From positions 2,666,001 through 2,730,000 of the forward strand of contig NZ_CP042997.1 of assembly GCF_008087625.1 (NCBI RefSeq): DNA of 64,000 nucleotides, given 5' to 3'. Numbering within the stretch: position 1 is the first letter of the stretch; every line of letters begins with the position of its first letter. A program made the position numbers and the translations under genes. This stretch comes from Aquisphaera giovannonii (GTDB lineage: Bacteria > Planctomycetota > Planctomycetia > Isosphaerales > Isosphaeraceae). The notes beneath the pieces are model-generated. The model saw only the letters and a program-made list of their open reading frames with translations, made no database searches and was not told the DNA's origin. Below, one piece after another: positions 28,613 to 38,858 of the stretch.

Positions 28613-29725
28613 TCAGGCGTTCCCGAGCCTGCCGGGCAGCAGGGTGACGAACTCGGGAGCGACCGAGAGCGTGAGGCTCTGACCTTCCCGGAGGGCCCGG
28701 GATCGGCTCTGGAGGGCCTTCGCGGTGATCGGCCAGTCGCCGGGGCCGCGGAGCTCGATCAGCCTGGTTTCGCCCTGGAACGACATCCGTTCGATGGTGG
28801 CCGGGAACCGATTCCAGTCGGCCGGGATGGTCGGGCCGAAGGCGAGGGTCTCGGGGCGGATGGAGAGGGTGACGGGCGTGCCCGGCGGCAGCGGCACCGC
28901 GAGCGCCGGGCCGGGCATCGTCGCGACCAGCCGGCCGAGCGGGGTGCGGACGACGAGCTCACGCCGGCCGTCCGGGCCCGCCCCGTTGCCGTCGATCTGT
29001 CCCTGGAGGAGGTTCGTCGGGCCCAGGAATCGGGCGACGAACGCGTCCACCGGGCCGTTGTAGACGTCGTCCGGCGGGCCGGCCTGGAGGATCCGGCCCA
29101 GGTCCATGACCGCCACGCGGTCGCAGGCGGCGAGGGCCTCGGCCACGCTTCGGGTCAGGAGGATGGCCGTGATGCCGACCTCCTCCCGGACGGTGCGGAT
29201 CTCGGCCAGCACCTCGGCCTTGCCCCTCGAATCGAAGGGGTCCAGGGGCTCATCCAGGATGAGGAGATCCGGCCCGGCGACCACGGCACGCGCGAGCGCG
29301 ACCCGGAAGGCCTGGGCCGGCGAGAGCTGCTCGGGACGCTTCCCCGCGAGGCTGTCGATCCGCAGCATGCTGAGCGTCTCGGCGAGCCTCCTGCGCCGCT
29401 CCGGGGCCTTCACCCGGCGGATCGCCAGAGGATAGGCGACGTTCTCGGCGACGGTCATCGTCGGCCAGAGGGCGAAGTCGGGGAACACCACCCCGACACC
29501 CCGCTCGCGCGGGGGCGTCGACTGGACCATGCGGTCGTCGAAGAAGACCTCGCCGTCGTCGGGCGTCTCGAGGCCCGCGAGGAGCCGCGAGAGCGTGGAC
29601 TTGCCGGCCCCGGGGGGGCCGACCACCGCGCAGAGCTCGCCCGGGGCGACCTCGAGCGACGCCCCGTCCACGGCGGCCACCTGCCCGAATCGCTTGACGA
29701 GTCCATCGACGGTGAGGCGGATCAT
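28613..29725 (-). CDS. Degenerate ABC importer ATPase (iron/molybdate type)
   Basis: This 370-residue protein has the MalK/FbpC-type layout of an ATPase domain (1-235) and a C-terminal TOBE-like domain. Walker A (GPPGAGKS, 36-43) and Walker B (LLILDE, 154-159) are intact. Three key sites are not. The Q-loop Gln is Pro82 (VVFPDF), the LSGGQ signature is LSPAQ (134-138), and the H-loop His is Arg192 (LLTRSVAEAL). These residues normally couple and drive hydrolysis, so a homodimer would probably hydrolyse ATP poorly or not at all. The gene follows the lipoprotein gene by seven bases. The intact ATPase at 61897 shows the contrast. Confidence 0.85.
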   Translation of the reverse strand: MIRLTVDGLVKRFGQVAAVDGASLEVAPGELCAVVGPPGAGKSTLSRLLAGLETPDDGEVFFDDRMVQSTPPRERGVGVVFPDFALWPTMTVAENVAYPLAIRRVKAPERRRRLAETLSMLRIDSLAGKRPEQLSPAQAFRVALARAVVAGPDLLILDEPLDPFDSRGKAEVLAEIRTVREEVGITAILLTRSVAEALAACDRVAVMDLGRILQAGPPDDVYNGPVDAFVARFLGPTNLLQGQIDGNGAGPDGRRELVVRTPLGRLVATMPGPALAVPLPPGTPVTLSIRPETLAFGPTIPADWNRFPATIERMSFQGETRLIELRGPGDWPITAKALQSRSRALREGQSLTLSVAPEFVTLLPGRLGNA

Positions 29726-29731
29726 CGGGCA

Positions 29732-30991
29732 TCATCCCGGCTGCGGGGCCTGCCCGGCGACCAGCCGGGCGACCCGACGATACCGCTGCCGGGCCCAGGC
29801 TGTCCATTCCCCGCGCAGCCAGTCGCGGAAGGCCGTCTGGCGGGCCAGGCGGCCATCCGCGGCGGCGGACAGCTCCGCCAGCAGCGATCCGTCGATCGGC
29901 CTGGATGGCCGCAGCCAGCTCTGGACGAGCCAGAGGCGGGCCTCCGGCTCCGGCGAGACCCGCGAGGCGAGGTCCTGCACCATCGCAAGCGCGCGATCGC
30001 CGCCCCGCTCCTGGAGCTTGTTCACGAACGCCGGGGGCCAGGGCGGGGGCTCCACCAGCCGGGCCCTCGCCTGGTCGTCCGACGGCCTGCCCGCCTCCAC
30101 CGCCCTCCAGGCCGCGGTCAGCTCGTCCTGGGCGTCCACCAGGGTCGAGCCCAGCAGGTCCGCGAGCAGCTCATCCCGGACCGGGTCCGGCGAGGTCGTC
30201 CGCGTCCGGTCCCCGGGCGTCTGCCTCGCGGCGAGGAAATCCAGGAAAGCACCGGCCGCGGGGTGGGTGGAACCGGCCGCGATTCCGCCGGCCTCCTCGT
30301 AGAGGATCGGCTCCCCCGCCCCCGTCTCCTGTCCCACCAGCGCCGGCGTCCACAAGGATCGCGAGCCCGCATGCTCCACGGTCGCTCGGGCGGAGCCGGC
30401 CAGCCAGCCGGCGGGCCGGGCTGCACTCCCATACGACGCGATGAGCGCGGCATAGCCCTCAACCCACGGTCCCCTCTCCAGCGTCCCTCGGGCCCAGGCG
30501 AGCGTCACGGGGTCGGCGCGGGGGTCGTCGAGGAGGGGACGCGCCGAGGGATCCCGGCCCGGTTCCTCGGGCCAAGGCCGGATCGCCGATCGGCGGACGA
30601 TCCGAAAGTGCGGCTGCCCTTCGCCCCCGGGCGGGGCGAGGGAACCGGCCGCGGCGAGCCGCGCGTATTCGGCGATCGGGCCGCCCAGGAACACGTCGAT
30701 GGCGGGCTCGCGGGCCCGGGCCCGATCGAACGGCGTGCCGGGCGGCAGCTCCACCCAGGCGATGCGGAGCGACTCCAGACCCGTGCCTTCCGCCTTGAGA
30801 TGTCGCTCCAGCTCGGCCCGATCTCGGGCCTCCCAGGGCGTGGCCACCCGGAGCGCCGGCTCGGCCGACGAGCGGGCCGACAACCATGGGACCGCGGGGC
30901 GACCGTCGCACCCGACGATCCCCGTGAGCATGACGAGAATGGCCGGGAGCCGGATCGCCCTCCCGGCCCCTCGACTCGGCGGACGTCCCAT
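29732..30991 (-). CDS. Lipoprotein, extracellular solute-binding protein family 1-like
   Basis: This 419-residue protein has an N-terminal signal with lipobox (ILVMLTGIVGC, Cys about 28), predicting a lipid-anchored periplasmic protein. It shows the features of family 1 solute-binding proteins: LRVATPWEARDRAELERHL, DVFLGGPIAEYARLAAAGSL, PLLDDPRADPVTLAWARG, and GIAAGSTHPAAGAFLDFL, a typical hinge-region motif. Iron(III)- or thiamine-type binding proteins share this pattern. The ligand is not identifiable. It heads the importer set and lies just seven bases from the ATPase gene. Confidence 0.75.
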   Translation of the reverse strand: MGRPPSRGAGRAIRLPAILVMLTGIVGCDGRPAVPWLSARSSAEPALRVATPWEARDRAELERHLKAEGTGLESLRIAWVELPPGTPFDRARAREPAIDVFLGGPIAEYARLAAAGSLAPPGGEGQPHFRIVRRSAIRPWPEEPGRDPSARPLLDDPRADPVTLAWARGTLERGPWVEGYAALIASYGSAARPAGWLAGSARATVEHAGSRSLWTPALVGQETGAGEPILYEEAGGIAAGSTHPAAGAFLDFLAARQTPGDRTRTTSPDPVRDELLADLLGSTLVDAQDELTAAWRAVEAGRPSDDQARARLVEPPPWPPAFVNKLQERGGDRALAMVQDLASRVSPEPEARLWLVQSWLRPSRPIDGSLLAELSAAADGRLARQTAFRDWLRGEWTAWARQRYRRVARLVAGQAPQPG

Positions 30992-30996
30992 GGCAG

Positions 30997-32973
30997 TTAC
31001 TGCTTGTGGGCCGAGCTGGCGCCCCCGCCGAGCTCGGCCTCGAGCTTCAGGTCCTTGCCCTCGCGGCGGATGCCGACCTCGACCTTCTGCCCGGGCTTGA
31101 AGCCCTTCAGGCTCTCCATGTAATCGTAGATCGTCGCGACGGGCTTGCCGGCGATGCTCTTGATGACGTCGCCCCCCTTGATCCCGGCCTTCGCGGCGGG
31201 GCCGCCCTCGCGGACGCCGCTGAGCTTCATGCCCTCCTTCGACTCGTCGGAGTAGTCCGGCATGACGCCCAGGGTGGCGCTCATCCCGACGGACGACGAC
31301 TGCGAGGCCGATCGCCGCGGGGCCTCGAGCTCCTTGAAGGGCGGGCGGACCGGGCGTCGGGCGAGCTCCAGGGCGAGCAGCTCCACGTAGTCGCAGATGC
31401 GGGCCATCCCTCCGTAGTTGATGCGGTCGGGGTCGTCGCTCGGCCTGTGGTAGTCGCGATGGATGCCCGTGAATGCGAAGAGGACCGGGACCCGCTTCGC
31501 ATAGAAGGACTGGTGATCGCTCCCGCCGAAGCCGTCCGTCAGCCCGTTCACCTTCTTGATCGTCAGACCGGACGTCTTGCCGATCGCCTCGACCAGGGCC
31601 TCGCTGCCGGGTGAGGTGCCCATGCCGATCATCGTCAGCTCGTTCTTCAGGTTAAGCCGCCCGACCATGTCGAAGTTGATCATCATGACGGTGCGGTCCA
31701 GCGGGTAGGGCGGATGCTTGACGTAGTATTCGGAGCCGAGCAGCCCCTTCTCCTCCCCGGAGAAGCAGACGAAGACCACGCGTCGCGGCAGTGGATCTCG
31801 CCTCGCGGCCAGCCGGCGTGCGATCTCCATGACCATGGCGGTGCCCGATGCGTTGTCGTCGGCGCCGTTGTGAATGTCGCTGGAGAGGACGGCCAGCGAT
31901 CCGGACAGGAACCCGCCGCGGCCCAGGTGGTCATAATGGCCGCCGATGACGACCGTCTCGTCGGCGAGCGGGCCGCTCCCCTCGAGGACCCCGATGACAT
32001 TCCGGGTCTTGATCCCGGGCCGGTCGATGGTGACCTTGGCGGACAGCTTGACGCCCGGCAGGGCTCGCGAGCGGGGCTTGAGGTCGCCGTCGATCTGCCG
32101 CTCGAGCTCCGCCAGGCCGGGCGACCCGGCCGCGGCCAGGACCCGGTCCGCGTACGCGCGGGTCAGCATGACGAAGGGGAGCTTCGACGAGGTGTCCTGC
32201 TCGCCGCCGGTCTGGACGACGGAAAGCAGCGAATCCTCCTTGCCCGCGAGGCCGGCGAGGTCGTTGACCAGCAGGACGATCGCCGCGCCGTGCTGGAAGG
32301 CGTTCGTCGCCTTGTGCTGGAACGTGGCGTACCGGCTGGTCCGGTCGCCGTCGAATGGGCTGTCGGACCGGTCCTGCTGGGGCTCGCGGCGGATCAGGAG
32401 GACGGCCTTGCCGGCGACGTCCACTCCGGCGTAGTCGTCGTAGTCGAGCTTCTTCGCCGGCTCCTTCGCCGTGATCCCGTAGCCGACGAAGACGATCGGC
32501 AGCCCCTCGACCGAGCCGCTGTCGCCGACGGCGAGCGGCGTGAACGTCTCCTTTACGTCGCCCCGCAACACCTGGCCGTCCGGTGCCGAGATCGAGAGCT
32601 CGTTGGGCGTGCCGAGGACCGCCCGGCCGCTCAGGGAGAATTCCTGGAAATATCCGTTCGTGCCCGGCGCCGAAGTCAGAGCGAGCGACTTGAAGGTGTC
32701 GGCGATGTAGCTCGCCGCGGCCTCGATGCCCTTCGACCCGGGGACACGCCCCTCGCGCTCGTCGGCCGCGAGGAACGAGACATCCGCCTTCAGGCGAGCC
32801 TCGGCGGGCGAGACATAGGCCGCGCCCGACGGGGAGGGGACCGCGTCCGGGGGCGCCTGGGCCCTGGCGACGGTCGTCACCGCGGTCAGGGCGATCAGGA
32901 ACGCCGACAGGGCCTCGCCGAGGCCATGCCGCCGATGGGATCTGCGTCGGATAACCCGGGCGCCAAGGCGCAT
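30997..32973 (-). CDS. M28 family metallopeptidase with PA and PDZ domains
   Basis: The ATG at 32973, with GGACGG upstream, gives 658 residues; a long open frame further upstream is non-coding. A signal peptide (ALSAFLIALTAVTTVARAQ) indicates export. A PA-like insertion (about 120-270) is followed by the M28 zinc peptidase core with all metal ligands: GGHYDH, NGADDNASGTA, SGEEKGLLGSEYY, NFDMVG and YHRPSDDPD. A C-terminal PDZ domain (about 560-640: GGPAAKAGIKGGDVIKSIAG) probably guides substrates or partners. M28 enzymes are aminopeptidases. It lies five bases upstream of the lipoprotein gene's stop region, on the same strand. Confidence 0.92.
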   Translation of the reverse strand: MRLGARVIRRRSHRRHGLGEALSAFLIALTAVTTVARAQAPPDAVPSPSGAAYVSPAEARLKADVSFLAADEREGRVPGSKGIEAAASYIADTFKSLALTSAPGTNGYFQEFSLSGRAVLGTPNELSISAPDGQVLRGDVKETFTPLAVGDSGSVEGLPIVFVGYGITAKEPAKKLDYDDYAGVDVAGKAVLLIRREPQQDRSDSPFDGDRTSRYATFQHKATNAFQHGAAIVLLVNDLAGLAGKEDSLLSVVQTGGEQDTSSKLPFVMLTRAYADRVLAAAGSPGLAELERQIDGDLKPRSRALPGVKLSAKVTIDRPGIKTRNVIGVLEGSGPLADETVVIGGHYDHLGRGGFLSGSLAVLSSDIHNGADDNASGTAMVMEIARRLAARRDPLPRRVVFVCFSGEEKGLLGSEYYVKHPPYPLDRTVMMINFDMVGRLNLKNELTMIGMGTSPGSEALVEAIGKTSGLTIKKVNGLTDGFGGSDHQSFYAKRVPVLFAFTGIHRDYHRPSDDPDRINYGGMARICDYVELLALELARRPVRPPFKELEAPRRSASQSSSVGMSATLGVMPDYSDESKEGMKLSGVREGGPAAKAGIKGGDVIKSIAGKPVATIYDYMESLKGFKPGQKVEVGIRREGKDLKLEAELGGGASSAHKQ

Positions 32974-33273
32974 GCCAACCCGTCCTTTCGTCCGAATGCC
33001 GGCCGCGCGGGGCCCGCTCCGGCGGGGGGCCCGGCGACGAGGCCGCAGCTTCCTGTCCGGCAGCGGGCGATCCGCTCTGGAGGGGGCGGCCCGACCTCCG
33101 GGGCCCCGCTCGCCGGCCTCGATTCTCGGGACTGGCCCGCGGAGCGTCAAGCGCGGCGAGGGAGGCGACGAAGGCGATCCGGCGTGACGCCCGCCCCACG
33201 TTGCGGGAGCCGGCGTCGTCCGATAAGCTGAACCGCGGCGTTTGACATTTGTCTGCTGAGGGGAGGCGATCCG

Positions 33274-34590
33274 ATGAGAATCGCTCGAAGGATCCGGGCG
33301 GCGTCCGCCGCGTGCGTCGTGTTCCTCGGGGCGGCCGGCCCGCTCGCGACGCCCGCGGCCCGGGCTCAATCCGAGCCGGCGGACGCGGCCCTCCGCGACC
33401 GGGTGCTCCAGCTCGTGGAACGCCTGGGCGACCCGAAGGCCGAGGCGCGGGACGAGGCCCAGTCCCGGCTGACCAGGCTCGGCGCCAAAGCCCTCTCGTT
33501 GCTCCCCGAGCCCGGGTCGGTGCAGGGCGACGAGCGCCGGGCACGCCTGGAGAAGGTGCGCGAGTCGCTCCGCCAGGCGTCCGCGGACGTCGGTACGGGA
33601 CCGTCCCTGGTGACGATCCAGGCCAGGGGGATCCGCCTCTCCGAGGCCCTCCAGCAGGTCCAGAAGCAGACCGGCAACGCGATCACCGACCTCCGCGAGC
33701 AGCTCGGGGCCGAGGTCACCAACCCGGCCTTCGACCTGGACCTGAAGGGCGTGCCGTTCTTCGAGGCGCTCGATCGGATCGCGAGGCTGGGCGACGTCTC
33801 GATCAACGCCTCCACGGGGGACGGCTCGGTCGGGATCACGGCCGGGAGCCCGTCCAAGGCCCCGCTGATCAAGTACGTCGGACCGTTCCGGGTCGCCTTC
33901 AAGCAATTCACCGAGGCGCGCGACCTCCAGTCCGGCACGGCGATGGCCAACGCCCAGATCGACGTCTCCTGGGAGCCTCGGCTCCGCCCCATGCTGCTGA
34001 CCCTGAAATCCGAAGCCCTCTCGGTCAAGGACGACCGGGGGCGCGTGGTGAAGCCGCAGACGATGATGGAGTCGAACGAGCTGGCCCTCCATCCCGAGAC
34101 GCCGACCGCCGAGCTGAACATAAACCTCGAGGCGCCCGACCGCTCGGCCTCCAGGCTGGCGAGCTTCCACGCCTCGGCCGACGTCATGATTCCGGCCGGG
34201 ATCAAGACCTTCCGCTTCCCCAGCCTGGCCGAAGAGAACGCGGGCTCGACCCAGGGCGACGTCAAGGTCACGCTCGTCCGCACGGAGGTCGACGAGCAGG
34301 TCTGGAAGGTGAACGTGGAGGTCGCCTACGAGTCGGGCGGCCCGGCGCTGGAGAGCTACCGCCAGGGCCTCCTCAACAACCGGATCTGGCTCGTGAAGGC
34401 CGACGGCTCGAAGTTCGAGCACAACGGCGGCTTCTCCAATACCGGCGCGGAGGGGGGGAAGCTGGGGTTCGAATACCTGTTCACCGACGTCCCCGGCAAG
34501 CCGTCGGACTACCAGCTCGTCTACGAGACCCCCAGCAAGGTGGTCACGGCCCCGCTCGAGTTCGAGTTCAACGACGTGCCCTTGCCCTGA
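33274..34590 (+). CDS. Exported protein with secretin-N/STN-like segment, function unknown
   Basis: This 438-residue protein has a start preceded by GAGGGGAGG and a signal peptide (residues about 8-31, ending ARAQ). Two repeats of the short secretin/TonB N-terminal type occur (IRLSEALQQVQKQTGNAIT and then FDLDLKGVPFFEALDRIARLGDVSI), which usually mark proteins working with outer-membrane complexes. The C-terminal half is beta-rich with repeated WEPRLRPMLLTLKSEAL-like segments. No enzymatic motif is seen. It is transcribed divergently from the M28 peptidase. A relation to the secretin-like protein at 40220 is possible. Confidence 0.7.
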   Translation: MRIARRIRAASAACVVFLGAAGPLATPAARAQSEPADAALRDRVLQLVERLGDPKAEARDEAQSRLTRLGAKALSLLPEPGSVQGDERRARLEKVRESLRQASADVGTGPSLVTIQARGIRLSEALQQVQKQTGNAITDLREQLGAEVTNPAFDLDLKGVPFFEALDRIARLGDVSINASTGDGSVGITAGSPSKAPLIKYVGPFRVAFKQFTEARDLQSGTAMANAQIDVSWEPRLRPMLLTLKSEALSVKDDRGRVVKPQTMMESNELALHPETPTAELNINLEAPDRSASRLASFHASADVMIPAGIKTFRFPSLAEENAGSTQGDVKVTLVRTEVDEQVWKVNVEVAYESGGPALESYRQGLLNNRIWLVKADGSKFEHNGGFSNTGAEGGKLGFEYLFTDVPGKPSDYQLVYETPSKVVTAPLEFEFNDVPLP

Positions 34591-34650
34591 TCCGGGGCCG
34601 CCGCCCTCGCGGGGCGACGATCCCCGGGCCGGCTCCCGCGTCCGGCCCGA

Positions 34651-36090
<1,440 letters not shown>

Positions 36091-36216
36091 CTGGGTCCAT
36101 CCATTCTTCAGGGGGTTGTCCTCGTCGCGGGTCGCTTGGTTCTCGGAACGGAGTGTTCGGCCTGCAAGGTCGTCGACTGGGGCGGAACTGGGGACAGATA
36201 CTGGAGGCTTGCCCGG

Positions 36217-38199
36217 CTAGCGGGCACGCCCCGGACCCGGGGCAGGGGAGACTTCGAGGGGCGGATCGAGCGGAGAGAGGTCGACCGGCTCGGAGATCGG
36301 CGCCGGCGGGGGTGCCGGCTTCGATTCGGGCCTTGCGTCCTGCTTGCTCTTCGGCGTCGAGGACTTCTCGTCCGGCGGGGCCTGGGAGGCGGGCTTCTCC
36401 TGCGGCTTGGGCTCGTCTCCCGTCTTCGGCTTCTCGTGCGGCCTCGGCTTCTCCTGGGATTTGGGCTGATCTTGCGGCTTCGCCGACGGCTTGGCGTCCG
36501 GCTTGGGCTTGGGCGACGGCTTATCGTCCGGCTTCCTCACGGGCGGCGCCTTATCATCCGCCCCAGGCCTGGATGCGGCCTTGTCCTCCGGCTTCCGCCC
36601 CGGTTGAGTGGTCGCGGGCGTGGCGGGCTGCGGTTTGGCGGCCGGGGGCGTCCCCTCGACCGCATCCGGCGAGGCGTTCGCACCCGGCTTCGCCGCCGCG
36701 GTGGGAGAGGGCCGCCGCGGCGTCTGTGGCTTCGGCTGCTCAACGGGGATCGGGAGGGGCCGAGAGTCTTCGGGCAGTTCGGCCGGGTCGGGGAGGCCGG
36801 GTTCGGCGGTCGGCCTCGGCTCGGCCGCCGCACCCGCGCGGGGGGATGGAGTGCGAGCCGTGGCCGGCGACCCGTCCGGGTCGGGCGGCAGGCTGGCCGA
36901 GCCCGAGGGAGGGTCCCCGATCGGGTCGAGTTGCCTGGGCGTATCCGGGGTGATGCTCATCTCGCGAGGCGTGCGAGTCGGGGCCGCCTTGTCCCGGTCC
37001 TGTGCGGCCGAAGGTGCGCGGCGCGTCGGCGAAGTGGCAGGGCGGTTCGGCGAGGCGGTACGAGGCGGGACGGCCGGTCGGATGGCGGCGACGCCTTGAC
37101 CGTCCGGCCGTGGGCGTGAGCGGACGACGAGTTCCGTGGCCTTGCCTTCGCGCGACACCCGCAGCCGGAACTCGGTGCCGACGGGGGCCGCTTCGACGAC
37201 CCGCGAAAGGCCGTCCACCTCGCCGATCGGGAGGCCGTCGACCGCGAGGAGCCGGTCGCCCGCGCGAAATCCCGACTGCTCGGCGGCGCTTCCGGGAAGG
37301 ACGGCGGTGATGACGAGGCCGCGGGGCACGCCCGCATCCAGGGGATCGCCGCGCTCCTCCCCGATCGTCAGTCCGAGATACCCGCGTCGGACCTGGCCAG
37401 GATCCGACACCTCGGAGATGAACCTACGCGCGGCCTCGGCCGGGATGGCCAGGCCGAATCGCTCCGGCGAGCCGGCCCCGTCCACGGGATTCAGTCCGAT
37501 GGCGACGACGCGGCCTTCGAGGTCCACAAGCGGGCCTCCGGCATTCGCCCCCCCGGTTATGGCGTCGGTCCACAGGCCCTCGAAGTCGCCGCGGGGGGTG
37601 TTCACGAGGCCCCTGCCGCTGACGATGCCCGCCGAGATCGCATGCGATCGGCCGGTCGGCCGGCCGACCGCGAGGAGCCAGTCGCCCATCTCCAGCGGCT
37701 GGCTCCCGGTCCAGGTGACCGCCTTCAGGCCCAGGCCCTGCGGCTTGATGCCGACGAGGACCAGTTCCGAGCGGGGGTCCCGGTACACTCGATCGGTTTC
37801 AACCTGCCGCCCGTCGGTGAAGACCACCACGGCCCGAGGGGAACCGCCCATCGCCTGCTCGGTCGTGAGGATCAGCCCTCGTTCCGCATCGACGATGACG
37901 CCGCTGGCTCCGCCGCCTCGGATCGACACGCGTGGACGGCCCGGCAGCCACCCCGCCGCGCCGCCGGGCGGCAGGCGCTCGAGCAGCCCGCCTCCGAGAC
38001 CCTCTTCGACCGGAACGGAACGGACCGCCACCACCGAGGGCAGGACCCCCTCGGCGGCCCGGCGAAAGCGCGCCGACAATCCGGCCGCATCGCTTTGGGC
38101 GAGCGACGGCGAGGTCGATCCCGTCATGAGGATGAAGGCGAGGATGCCGGCGAGGGGAGTGGGGCGCGAACGTCGCGCCGGAGTGGAGGACATGGTCAT
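36217..38199 (-). CDS. HtrA/DegP-like protein with catalytic triad lost, PDZ and Lys/Pro-rich tail
   Basis: From the ATG at 38199 (GGAG eight bases upstream) this encodes 660 residues: signal (about 12-34), a trypsin-like HtrA domain (about 40-260) and one PDZ (about 275-360). A disordered Pro/Lys/Ser-rich tail follows (about 370-660), with repeats such as KPQEKPASQ. The fold motifs are recognisable but the triad is not: His is Gln115 (ILTTEQAMG), Asp is Glu145 (DPRSELVLV), and Ser is Ala220 (TDAITGGANAGGPLVD). An active protease has N-x-x-GNSGG here. It is therefore predicted to be a pseudoprotease that binds peptides or proteins in the periplasm. The tail might reach the cell wall. Confidence 0.88.
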   Translation of the reverse strand: MTMSSTPARRSRPTPLAGILAFILMTGSTSPSLAQSDAAGLSARFRRAAEGVLPSVVAVRSVPVEEGLGGGLLERLPPGGAAGWLPGRPRVSIRGGGASGVIVDAERGLILTTEQAMGGSPRAVVVFTDGRQVETDRVYRDPRSELVLVGIKPQGLGLKAVTWTGSQPLEMGDWLLAVGRPTGRSHAISAGIVSGRGLVNTPRGDFEGLWTDAITGGANAGGPLVDLEGRVVAIGLNPVDGAGSPERFGLAIPAEAARRFISEVSDPGQVRRGYLGLTIGEERGDPLDAGVPRGLVITAVLPGSAAEQSGFRAGDRLLAVDGLPIGEVDGLSRVVEAAPVGTEFRLRVSREGKATELVVRSRPRPDGQGVAAIRPAVPPRTASPNRPATSPTRRAPSAAQDRDKAAPTRTPREMSITPDTPRQLDPIGDPPSGSASLPPDPDGSPATARTPSPRAGAAAEPRPTAEPGLPDPAELPEDSRPLPIPVEQPKPQTPRRPSPTAAAKPGANASPDAVEGTPPAAKPQPATPATTQPGRKPEDKAASRPGADDKAPPVRKPDDKPSPKPKPDAKPSAKPQDQPKSQEKPRPHEKPKTGDEPKPQEKPASQAPPDEKSSTPKSKQDARPESKPAPPPAPISEPVDLSPLDPPLEVSPAPGPGRAR

Positions 38200-38511
38200 G
38201 GCGGTCGCTCCATCGAATGACCCGGCGACACGGCTCCTCCGAGTCTCCGTCGCGGATCGTGCTCCGCGGGCCGCATGCGCACGGGGCCTTCGATGGACCT
38301 GTGGCGGGCCGCTTGAGAATATACCCATGCGGCTCGTGTCGTCGCAATGCCCTCGGCTCGAGGTGTCGCATCGAGCCGAGGGCCATCGCGGGGAGTCGTT
38401 CGCGGTCGGGCCCGCGCGGAGCGGGCCTCTCAGTGACTGTCTCATAAGCCCGCGCCGAGGGCCCCTGACTCCTCCGGAGGCCCCGGTCATCGCGGAGGGC
38501 CGGATCCGCTT

Positions 38512-38723
38512 CCCCCCTTACGAAGGCTATGCTCTACCCGCAAGTCGCAAGTTCATTCCGGCCAGGCCCTTGCGGGGCCGCATCGGAGTAGGGTGGGTCA
38601 GCCGACGGAGTCGGCGCAACCCACCGAGATGCGGTGGGTTGCGCCTCGCAAGCTCGGCTGACCCACCCTATCCGGGAGTCCGCACCTTCGACTTGTGGGT
38701 AAAGCATCGCTTACGAAGGGGGG
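38512..38723. repeat. Nested inverted-repeat element (MITE/REP-like)
   Basis: Imperfect outer arms at 38512-38547 and 38689-38723 share ATGCT, TACCC and CAAGTCG blocks. The ends read CCCCCCTT and AAGGGGGG. Between them lies a hairpin at 38589-38670 with a perfect 17-bp outer stem (38589-38605 with 38654-38670), an internal loop, and a perfect 13-bp inner stem (38613-38625 with 38633-38645). Such elements are often dispersed through planctomycete genomes, but copy number cannot be seen in this window. Confidence 0.7.
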
Positions 38724-38776
38724 ATGCAGGGGGGTGAGTTCGATCGCCTGGGCCTCGACCGATACACCCCCTCTGA

Positions 38777-38797
38777 CTCCCCCTTCGTAAGGGGGAG
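38777..38797. repeat. Short perfect hairpin related to the same element
   Basis: A 9-bp stem (38777-38785 with 38789-38797) around CGT repeats the CTCCCCCTT / AAGGGGGAG theme of the nearby element, so it is probably part of the same repeat cluster. Confidence 0.6.
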
Positions 38798-38858
38798 AAC
38801 CGGGATCGGCCGGCCTTTTCACAAGGCTTCCGGGAAGCGTCGCTTATGGGACAGATTC

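Larger units (their letters stand above)
38200..38858. other. Intergenic region rich in palindromic repeats
   Basis: About 660 bases between two minus-strand genes contain no credible gene. They hold the nested inverted repeats described at 38512-38797. The remaining bases show no other recognised element. The HtrA-like promoter must lie in 38200-38511. Confidence 0.6.

Noticed and set aside
28505-31123. Long plus-strand frame opposite the ATPase and lipoprotein genes
   Set aside because: Low-complexity antisense frame; the minus-strand genes carry clear motifs.
33242-33247. TTGACA upstream of the gene at 33274
   Set aside because: The -10 position would fall inside the ribosome site and no TATAAT-like sequence is there.
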